From an uncultured bacterium (GTDB lineage Bacteria; Verrucomicrobiota; Lentisphaeria; Victivallales; UBA1829), in NCBI GenBank assembly GCA_900548385.1, contig URKJ01000068.1, positions 1 to 12,635 of the forward strand: a stretch of DNA of 12,635 nt. Reading direction: 5' to 3'. How positions within the stretch are numbered: position 1 is the stretch's first letter; the number at the start of each line of letters is the position of its first letter. Positions 1 to 6,567 of this stretch are shown here, one piece after another. The translations under genes were made by a program, and so were the position numbers. The notes beneath the pieces were generated by a model. That model worked only from the letters and a program-made list of their open reading frames with translations, had not been told where the DNA came from and searched no databases.

Positions 1-47
1 GAGATGTAGCTCCGTCTCGTGGGCTCGGAGATGTGTATAAGAGACAG
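1..47 (+). other. Illumina Nextera P7 adapter and i7 index (non-genomic)
   Basis: Positions 14-47 are exactly the 34-nt Nextera read-2 transposase adapter, ending in the 19-nt Tn5 mosaic end (29-47, AGATGTGTATAAGAGACAG). Positions 1-5 (GAGAT) match the end of the P7 flow-cell primer. Positions 6-13 (GTAGCTCC) fill the 8-nt i7 slot, and their reverse complement GGAGCTAC is, from memory, Nextera XT v2 index N718. This is library sequence left on a contig end, not a transposon in the organism. The genomic sequence starts at 48. Confidence 0.97.
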
Positions 48-275
48 ATTTATAGCTATGTAATGCTCTCCCCCATTTGTCAAGGGCGGCATTACAGATG
101 TGTTAGCCGGAAAAATGGGAAGCGTGCCAGGTGCAGCCGGAGTCGGATTGTCCGGAATATACGGTCCGGCGAAAGTTCCGTTTTTCTTGCTCATCATACC
201 TTTGTAGACCATGCGTTTGACCAGCATGCCCCGTTGATTTGCAGGCATGGCACGAAAACAACTTGTCTGAATCAT
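48..275 (-). CDS. possible partial ORF, unknown function, running into the adapter
   Basis: Reading from an ATG at 275, 76 codons stay open down to base 48, where adapter begins, so the C-terminus is missing. I do not recognise the product. Its second half is rich in Pro, Gly and Thr (for example PYIPDNPTPAAPGTLPIFPA). Codon choice in that half, with many CCG and GCC/GGC-type codons, looks like the neighbours, which is the only argument for coding. No good Shine-Dalgarno precedes the first ATG; a later ATG pair at residues 27-28 follows AAAGG. A dyad (GTAATGC 60-66 with GCATTAC 89-95) lies inside. It could equally be non-coding sequence downstream of the Fic remnant. Confidence 0.25.
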
Positions 276-348
276 GGAACGATGACAATTTCATGGTTGG
301 AACATGAAGCAGCAGAAAAGATTCAAAGCGGGTGTTGTTGAATTTATC

Positions 349-961
349 TTATGCTTTGAATTTTCTACAGACTTCCCGGTAATGATCCTGTGCGGAAAGA
401 CAGATGTCATTCGGATATTCCGGAATACCGGCATATTGCCGGAGACCGCGATAATAGAATAACTGGTGTTCGGAATCAATGATGAACAGAATAAAATCTG
501 CGCGAGGCATTCTTTGAACATGATCAGACGGCCAACTCTGCCGTTTCCATCCTGAAACGGATAAATCCGTTCAAAGTCGAAATAAAATTTTACAATGTCT
601 TTCACGGTATGAGTCCGTAAAGAATGATAAGCGCTTAACAAGCCCGCACGTCTTTCCCGACTTTCTTCGGTTTCGTAGTTTCCATTTCCCCGATTGTGTT
701 GGGAAGTCTTTTGTATTGCCCGCCCCGTAACCAGTCAAGCCGGCTTTGCGAAGTTTCCTGTTTCAGCAGGAAATGATATTTCTTAATGATTTTTTCCGAC
801 AGCTTTTCTTCCGCAGTATCCTGCATGCACTCAAACGCCGCAAAATGATTGAGCGTTTCAATGATGTCGTCTGTTCGCACAGCGGAATCTTTTTCCCAGA
901 GAACAGAACGGGATCATAAATATAATGACTTCAACATCAAGTAATCCGGAAGTTGCAGCAT
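349..961 (-). pseudogene. Fic-family protein remnant (two frameshifts, catalytic His to Tyr)
   Basis: Three reading frames joined end to end give a recognisable Fic (filamentation induced by cAMP) protein, a family that normally transfers AMP from ATP to target proteins. The first frame (880 to 638) carries TDDIIETLNHF, LDWLRGGQYKRLPN and METTKP. About one T lost near 641 shifts it; the next frame continues LLSAYHSL and holds the Fic core FERIYPFQDGNGRVGRLIMF. A second shift near 497-512 leads to FILFIIDSEHQLFYYRGL, ICLSAQDHYRE and a TAA at 349-351. The core should read HPFxxGNGR, but the codon at 561-563 is TAT (Tyr), a C-to-T change that removes the catalytic His. Further upstream the first frame extends to an ATG at 961 (MLQLPDYLMLKSLYL) but crosses an in-frame TGA. 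The usual N-terminal region of about 60 residues with the inhibitory helix is absent. Extent above about 900 is uncertain. Confidence 0.85.
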
Positions 962-991
962 GAGTCCGATTAGAGATATTACAACGATGGA

Positions 992-2527
992 TTACTGATT
1001 CATTGATAAATAATTCAAGAGTTCCAGCGTTAAAAAAAGATAACCGGCATTTTTCATGTGGAGTCCGTCATTTTCTCTGAGAAGTCTCTTTTTCTGCTCC
1101 CGGGGCAATGCTTTCATTGTGTTATAATAATCCAGATAATCAAGGTTCTTTTCTTGTGCTATTTTATTCAAGACGACGTTGTAAGCCTCCAGTTTTTCCG
1201 GATCGCCGAAACGATATGCTTTACCGTTTTTCTTCAAATCCGATTTTGCCCTTTCTTTCAGGAAAACGGTATCAGGTGATGTACTGGACACTAGAACAAT
1301 TCTTGCGTCCGGCCAAGTTTTCCGCAGGATGCGGATCACATTCCGATACGCTTTCTCCTGTATTTCCGGCGGAATTGCCGGAGTGGAAAAACCATTCGAC
1401 GACGAGGCCTTCGTATCGTTATGTCCCAACATCAGGAAGACCAGATTCGGCGACAAGGAGGGAAAGACATCATAAGCATTGGGACGACGGACTTTTCTGG
1501 TTCGTTTCAGTCGGGCCTCGACAGAAAGAATATCATCCCCTCTTACCGATGCATTGAAAAATGATGCTTTTCCGGGATTGTATTTCCCCAGCCAGTAATG
1601 CACCCGGTCTGCGGCATTGTGTCCGCGGTCAAAATCATAAAGACTGTCCCCGATATATACGATTCTCAAAGGATGCTTCAGACGGATTTTTTTTGCCGTT
1701 TCATCCAATTTTGCATATTCCTGTTCCGGCAAAGGAGTTTCATGAAGCCGTAAAACATTCCCTTTTCGTGCAGCAGTCAAACGGAATCCTCCCTCCATGT
1801 TTTTTCTGAGCAATTTTCCAGGGATCGTCAGGAGTGAATCGGGCCCGGATTTCATTTTAACCGGCATTCTGGAACTGCCGATGCCGAAAATCACACATTC
1901 CTGCTCCGGTGCGGCTGTCCGGATCACAATATCCGGTAAGGCGTCCCCGTTCCGGAAAGGAGGACAGGAGATCATTTCCAGAGAACTGCCGGAATCACTG
2001 TCTGCCACCACCAGATGATCGTCAAACTCCAGTTGAAGATCTCCTTCTCCGGTCAGTTCCAGCAGAAAGGCAAAATCATACACGGAACGTTCGAAGAAGT
2101 CCAAACCGAGGTTCCACTTTATCCAATCACTGGAAAGTCGGCGAAACGGTCCCCACTCAGGGGCTGCGGCCCGTTTCACCTTTCCTGAATCATCTTTTTC
2201 GTAAGTCCAAATGCCGAATCGGACGAAACCGGTTCCCCGCACCCGCATAGACCAGTTGAAGCGCATTCCGTCCAATTCCCGGAGTCCGAAACCGGAACCG
2301 GCAAGCACGCGTTTCTGTTCTGCAGACGGTTTCAGCAATGCGCTGCCGTTCCGGAGCGTAAGAACGCCGGTTCCCGCATTCCAGACCTTCCAGCCTTGAA
2401 GTCCCCGCTCGAAATCATTCCCCATAACTCTCCGCTCCAACGCCGGGCTTTCTCCGGCCAGCAGGAGGAAAAAAAGAAAAAACAGATGCAGTTTCATTGT
2501 AATTCCCGACTTGTTTGATTGGTTCAT
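992..2527 (-). CDS. exported SGNH/GDSL hydrolase with N-terminal sugar-binding-like domain
   Basis: A 511-residue probable carbohydrate esterase. The SGNH catalytic domain is in the C-terminal half (about 285-511): block I IVYIGDSLYD with nucleophile Ser295, oxyanion Gly330, block III GHND with Asn370, and block V NDGLHMKN with Asp487 and His490, so all catalytic positions are present. Residues about 35-180 (starting NDFERGLQGWKVW) look like a jelly-roll carbohydrate-binding domain, as often fused to secreted esterases; that is inferred from pattern only. The first ATG overlaps the preceding gene's stop as ATGA, but Met11 begins a cleaner signal peptide (MKLHLFFLFFLLLAGESPA) and has GGGAA upstream, so translation may start at 2497. 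It is the last gene of the operon. In this setting it probably removes acetyl or similar esters from the glycan attacked by its neighbours; the substrate is not readable from sequence. Confidence 0.88.
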   Translation of the reverse strand: MNQSNKSGITMKLHLFFLFFLLLAGESPALERRVMGNDFERGLQGWKVWNAGTGVLTLRNGSALLKPSAEQKRVLAGSGFGLRELDGMRFNWSMRVRGTGFVRFGIWTYEKDDSGKVKRAAAPEWGPFRRLSSDWIKWNLGLDFFERSVYDFAFLLELTGEGDLQLEFDDHLVVADSDSGSSLEMISCPPFRNGDALPDIVIRTAAPEQECVIFGIGSSRMPVKMKSGPDSLLTIPGKLLRKNMEGGFRLTAARKGNVLRLHETPLPEQEYAKLDETAKKIRLKHPLRIVYIGDSLYDFDRGHNAADRVHYWLGKYNPGKASFFNASVRGDDILSVEARLKRTRKVRRPNAYDVFPSLSPNLVFLMLGHNDTKASSSNGFSTPAIPPEIQEKAYRNVIRILRKTWPDARIVLVSSTSPDTVFLKERAKSDLKKNGKAYRFGDPEKLEAYNVVLNKIAQEKNLDYLDYYNTMKALPREQKKRLLRENDGLHMKNAGYLFLTLELLNYLSMNQ

Positions 2528-4254
2528 TCGACAGAGACTTTTGAACGGATTGATTCAGGATCTCTGCCGTTCAATGATGAATCACCCGCAAACGGTTTTA
2601 CGGCAGATTGCTTTCTTCTGAGCACGGAATCCACGATCCAGACGGGGAATGCCGTCCCGAACGGAAAATTCTTTCCTCCGGGAAGCGGATTCTGAAACGC
2701 ATTCCGAACCTGATTGCCATGCAAACACAATCCATCGACCCGGAAAGCAAAAATGCCCGCTCCTTCGACATTCTGAATAACATTATTTTCAATGCAGATG
2801 TCGCGATTGCCACGGTAATGACCGGAATAATCCTCCAATTTGGCAAAAACAGAAATCGCGCCGGGACAGTAGCAGTCATCGCGGGTCATTCCCTCTTTAC
2901 CGATGGAATAAAGCCGGTTGGATCGGACAACGACGTTTTCCACCCAGCCGGCTTCGCGCCAGTAGCCATATTCGCAGCCGATGGCAATCGCAGAGGCTTT
3001 GGTGCGTTCAATCCTGTTGTTTTCAATGAGTCCGTGCGATGCCATGAGCCGCAGTCCACGGGCCCGGTGATCGTGAAAATAATTGTTGCGGATTGTATAA
3101 CGGCTGCCTGCCAGTTCCGGAAGGTCGAAAAAATCTCCTTCCGCAAGCGGAGGCTCCCGGTCCAGTACCAATTCGTATGCGGTGAACTTTTTCCGGTTCC
3201 AGTTGCGTCCATAAAAGCGGTTTGCCTCCTCTATCCCGTATTTTCTCGGAGAAACCCGGAAAGAAACAACGCGCGCAGTCCCTTTCACCTTATATTGCCC
3301 GGCACTCAGAATGCGGATGGAATCGCCCGGCCGAAGCGTTTCCGGAAACGCTTCCCGCCCGAACTGACGAATCGTGTCAAACGTATTTCCGGAGATTTTG
3401 CGAACCACCGGAAGGGCTACAGAATGCAGGTTGACGGAGTCATCCGCCATATAAGAGAAATCGCACCATTCGACCAGCGGCCCTTTCCGCAGGAAAGCAC
3501 AGTTCAAACCGTCCGCGCTGGTAGAAATAAGACGCGGAGCCGTTGCTCCCTGCGGTGTCGGACCTCGTTCAATTATTACCCGGCGGAATATGTCATCTCC
3601 TTTGCAGAAACGGCTGAGAATTGCCACTCCAGGAGCACTGTGGATACGCAGGTTTTCCAATGTGATTTTTTCGCTTTTATCCATGCGAATACCGTAACTG
3701 CCGCGATAATTGAGAACAATCCGGTCTCCGGGAACAAGCTCCGGCGGAATCCGGTGAAATTCGCAATATCCTTCGTTCCCGTTGAGGATAAAAGTCGGGC
3801 CATAAATATCACCGCCTTTCATTTTTTTCCAGTGCATCCCATCGGCTTCAAAAAAGTTGATCTGCCTGACAGCATACACCGGCGAAAGCCGGGGATAGCC
3901 TTGATCAATCCGGAAATAAAGTTTATGCCCGTCGATACGGGTTATCACCCCCTGCGTAAACGGCAGCGGATCATAGTCAAGTGTAAAATTTTTCAACGTC
4001 AGTTTCCGGCAGTTGTTGACAGCGATTCCACCTGACAAGGTTGTCCGGATGACACGGGCACCGTTTCCGTCTATGACGACCCCATCCAAGTTGTTCAACC
4101 TCAGTTCTTCCGCGATCCTGTATTCCTTGTTTTTCAGAACAATCTGTTTTTTGCCCTCGGCAATCGCCCCGCTGATTTCCTGCTGAAGGTTTTCCGTTCC
4201 GGATACAGTAATCAGATAAAGAAAGGTCAGCACCGTCAAATAGAGTTTCATCAT
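2524..4254 (-). CDS. exported right-handed beta-helix protein, GH110-like layout
   Basis: A 576-residue protein with a short signal peptide (1 to about 19) and repeated beta-helix rungs such as GVVIDGNGARV, KLTLKNFTLDYDPLPF, KITLENLRIHS, SRYTIRNNYFHDH, GLIENNRIE and ICIENNVIQNV. Two non-helical insertions interrupt the helix (about 100-185 and 283-382), each with a beta-barrel-like PGDRIVLN or PGDSIRIL strand. Two barrel insertions in a beta-helix recall GH110 alpha-1,3-galactosidases, and SADGLNCAF followed by MADDSVNLH (269-277, paired Asp271-Asp272) resembles the acidic active-site rung of that group. The GH110 link is inference; a different glycosidase or lyase of the beta-helix clan is possible. 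The start is an ATG overlapping the upstream stop (ATGA) with GGGAG 8 nt before it; Met2 is an adjacent alternative. The acidic C-terminal tail (about 550-576) is low-complexity-like. Confidence 0.82.
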   Translation of the reverse strand: MMKLYLTVLTFLYLITVSGTENLQQEISGAIAEGKKQIVLKNKEYRIAEELRLNNLDGVVIDGNGARVIRTTLSGGIAVNNCRKLTLKNFTLDYDPLPFTQGVITRIDGHKLYFRIDQGYPRLSPVYAVRQINFFEADGMHWKKMKGGDIYGPTFILNGNEGYCEFHRIPPELVPGDRIVLNYRGSYGIRMDKSEKITLENLRIHSAPGVAILSRFCKGDDIFRRVIIERGPTPQGATAPRLISTSADGLNCAFLRKGPLVEWCDFSYMADDSVNLHSVALPVVRKISGNTFDTIRQFGREAFPETLRPGDSIRILSAGQYKVKGTARVVSFRVSPRKYGIEEANRFYGRNWNRKKFTAYELVLDREPPLAEGDFFDLPELAGSRYTIRNNYFHDHRARGLRLMASHGLIENNRIERTKASAIAIGCEYGYWREAGWVENVVVRSNRLYSIGKEGMTRDDCYCPGAISVFAKLEDYSGHYRGNRDICIENNVIQNVEGAGIFAFRVDGLCLHGNQVRNAFQNPLPGGKNFPFGTAFPVWIVDSVLRRKQSAVKPFAGDSSLNGRDPESIRSKVSVE

Positions 4255-5759
4255 TTCTGTTTCTCCCGGTTGGATGATAATGGTTGTTTTGCATGTTCAG
4301 GAAAGGTGATACCCTCCGGCGTGACAACGGCATTACTCCATTTTTCATAATTACGCCACACGGAAGCCGGAAGAATTGCGCCTGCGCGTTTGCTCCGCCA
4401 CTTGCGGGGGCCAGTCAATTCCGCTTTGAACCGTCCGCCCAGCTGCGGCAGCCCGATTCGGGAGTTCCGGTCGAACCGGGTCGGTTCCAGAGCCAATGTA
4501 TCCCCTCTGAAGTGATGAAGTCCCGGCATGTAACAGTTTTCGGCAAAAGCAAAACGGCGGGAATAAAAATTTGCGGGAAATTTGACAGCATAACGGGATA
4601 ATTGATTGACAATGGAGCGCCGCATCGACATTCCGGCGGAAATCCCGGAATCATTAAAGTTCATAACACCGCGGGCCCGGAGCAATGTACAGTTCAGCAG
4701 TGCGGCGGAACCTGCAACCATTCGGAAAAGATTCGCATCGGGATTTCCGATCAGAATGGAATCGACAAATGCGGCGGAACTCCGGTCCAGCAGCCAGACC
4801 AGTTCCGCCGGGCAAGTGTCAACGATCAGACATTCTTCAAACAAAGCGTCCGCGTCATCGTAAAAATGGACTGCCGCCTCCCAGGAGTTCCGGGCAAAAA
4901 CACAACGTTTGTAAACTGTCCGGCTCAAGTTGATGTTGCATACCGACGAAGCAACACAGCGGACCGCTGCACAATCTTCATAAGTGACACTGGTGGCATC
5001 GTGAGCGGAAAATCCCTGTCCGCAGCTGTTGAGGGCGACACAGTTCTGATACAGCCCGTGTTGACCATATCCCGCGGAGTCAAAACCATCGTTCCATGAA
5101 CCGATGACAATGAAATTGCGTACAATGATATGATCCGCCTGAAGATAAAAACCATAATTGGCAGGCAGTTCGATCTTCAAGTCGTTCAATTTTTTACCGA
5201 CAGGCAGTGCAAACAGTACACGTTTTTCTTTCTTGTTCCACCAGAACCCTCCGGGAGTTTTTTCCAGCTCTGCAAGACTGTGGCAGTTCGGAGCGGCAAC
5301 ATTGTCCACGAACCAGACCGGCGTTCCGTCCGGCCAGAAATTCGGTGCGGAAGCTGGATTTTTATAGCTGTTGACCATTGGCCAGAAAGGAAGCGAAAAA
5401 ATGTTCGTTTTTCCCGATTCCTGTGACCAGTGCGCAGCGGGAATCGCGGCGAAGCCGGAAATAACCGCGCCATTCCCCTCGACGATCTGCGGACGGTCCG
5501 CAGTTCCGCCGCGTGTCAGCCGCAGGCCCCGCGCCTTGTCAAAGCCGCTGTAAGGCAAAGAATATGGCTTCCCTGTATTGACAACAGTGATTTTCTGGCT
5601 TTTCTTGACAAGAGCGCATGCCCTTTCAATCGTCGCAAAAGGCGCAGTCCGGGTCCCGGTATTGGCATCGGACCCTCTCAGATTATCCACCCAGAGCCCC
5701 TCGTCGGCAAAGAGCGGAACAAACAGGCAAAACGCTGTCAGAAATGAGATTCTTTTCAT
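4251..5759 (-). CDS. exported right-handed parallel beta-helix protein (probable glycan-active enzyme)
   Basis: 502 residues. The signal peptide is MKRISFLTAFCLFVPLFA with cleavage likely before DEG. Right after it comes the beta-helix entry motif WVDNLRGSDANTG with APFATIERA (23-47), typical of secreted polysaccharide-acting beta-helix proteins. An insertion around 145-200 (PVWFVDN, LEKTPGGFWWNKKEKRVLFA) is the small strand-rich module often found in this group. Helical rungs run from about 203 to 370 (IIVRNFIVIGSWNDGF, GLYQNCVALNSCGQGF, SVTYEDCAAVRCVASS, TVYKRCVFARNSWEAAV, ALFEECLIVDT). Cys is unusually common along the rungs (QNC, NSC, EDC, RC, EEC), giving a possible ladder. I see no diagnostic catalytic motif that fixes lyase versus hydrolase. 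An AAGGAG precedes the ATG. It follows the pseudopilin by 25 bp and overlaps the next gene by 4 bp. Confidence 0.85.
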   Translation of the reverse strand: MKRISFLTAFCLFVPLFADEGLWVDNLRGSDANTGTRTAPFATIERACALVKKSQKITVVNTGKPYSLPYSGFDKARGLRLTRGGTADRPQIVEGNGAVISGFAAIPAAHWSQESGKTNIFSLPFWPMVNSYKNPASAPNFWPDGTPVWFVDNVAAPNCHSLAELEKTPGGFWWNKKEKRVLFALPVGKKLNDLKIELPANYGFYLQADHIIVRNFIVIGSWNDGFDSAGYGQHGLYQNCVALNSCGQGFSAHDATSVTYEDCAAVRCVASSVCNINLSRTVYKRCVFARNSWEAAVHFYDDADALFEECLIVDTCPAELVWLLDRSSAAFVDSILIGNPDANLFRMVAGSAALLNCTLLRARGVMNFNDSGISAGMSMRRSIVNQLSRYAVKFPANFYSRRFAFAENCYMPGLHHFRGDTLALEPTRFDRNSRIGLPQLGGRFKAELTGPRKWRSKRAGAILPASVWRNYEKWSNAVVTPEGITFPEHAKQPLSSNREKQK

Positions 5760-5784
5760 GATGACGAATTCTCCTTATGATCAT

Positions 5785-6567
5785 TTATAATGCCGGATCG
5801 AAATTCAGCCCGATCCGGCCAGTCTGCTGAATCTGCAAAGCCGGCTCGCGAACCGAACTGACATGACCGTCCACCCAGCCGATATTGCCTTTCCCGCCAT
5901 GCCTCCGGTCCAGCAATCCCGGATGATTGTCAAGCACCGTTTTGGAGCGGCTGATCGTCTGGAATCCGGTAAAGCGGTTTTCTGTGGCAGCAGAGGAATA
6001 CAGATTGATACCGCCTCCGGTACCGTGTGCGGAATCTCCGGTCAATACGGTTTTGGATGGGGAACGGGTCTGCAGGACCTTATACTTCCGGTAAGGTAAA
6101 AAAGCCGAAACTTCGACATTATCTTTGCCAAAAACATAAACGTCATGACTGCCGCCGGGCTTATAGGCGACTCCGAAATAACAGTTCAACCCATATTGCG
6201 GATAACGCCAGTTTTCACCACTCTGATCGAACTTCACGCTTTTAAGTTCACGAGTCATATAGTATTCCTCTGCCGCCGGGCAAAGAAAGGACTTTGGCGA
6301 TGAACTGTATTTCAGCTTCCACATCAAACGCGGCCAATAATAGAACAGGCCGTCTTCCGCATAATTGCTCTGTGTTATCGGTCCCCAGCCTTCATAGGTT
6401 TCACAATAAGAAGATATTCCGTAAAACAACTGCTTTACCTGGTTGATGCAGGAAACAGACCGGGCACTTTCCCGCGCCTTCTGCAGCACCGGTAGCAGCA
6501 TGGATGCAAGAATCGCAATAATCGCAATGGAAATTAACAATTCAATAAGAGAAAAGTATCTTTTCAT
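5785..6567 (-). CDS. H-X9-DG pseudopilin-like protein (prepilin N-terminal methylation domain)
   Basis: 260 residues. The N-terminus FSLIELLISIAIIAILASML is a classic type IV/type II prepilin signal and membrane helix: Phe5 would be +1 and Glu9 the conserved Glu+5, after a leader of only four residues (MKRY). The usual Gly at -1 is Tyr. After the helix come KARESARSVSCINQVKQL, as in DUF1559-type pseudopilins, and near the C-terminus His223 followed by nine residues and Asp233-Gly234 (HGGKGNIGWVDG), an exact H-X9-DG motif. Such proteins are massively expanded in Lentisphaerota and Planctomycetota (family knowledge); their function is unproven. Its ATG overlaps the glycosidase stop (ATGA) and has a strong AGGAGG inside that gene, so the two are probably translationally coupled. 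It could act in a type II secretion-like pseudopilus or in a surface glycan-binding fibre. Confidence 0.93.
   Translation of the reverse strand: MKRYFSLIELLISIAIIAILASMLLPVLQKARESARSVSCINQVKQLFYGISSYCETYEGWGPITQSNYAEDGLFYYWPRLMWKLKYSSSPKSFLCPAAEEYYMTRELKSVKFDQSGENWRYPQYGLNCYFGVAYKPGGSHDVYVFGKDNVEVSAFLPYRKYKVLQTRSPSKTVLTGDSAHGTGGGINLYSSAATENRFTGFQTISRSKTVLDNHPGLLDRRHGGKGNIGWVDGHVSSVREPALQIQQTGRIGLNFDPAL

Noticed and set aside
29..47. Tn5 mosaic end as a natural transposon end
   Set aside because: It is embedded in the complete Nextera adapter with an index, so it comes from library preparation.
60..95. GTAATGC/GCATTAC dyad as a terminator
   Set aside because: The loop is long (22 nt) and no T-run follows on either strand.
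33..341. 102-codon plus-strand open frame at the left end
   Set aside because: Its start lies inside adapter sequence and the product shows no motif.
2608..4035. 475-codon open frame on the plus strand
   Set aside because: It lies wholly antisense to the beta-helix gene, whose signal peptide, rungs and operon overlaps are clear; the translation shows no domain. It is a by-product of codon use on the other strand.
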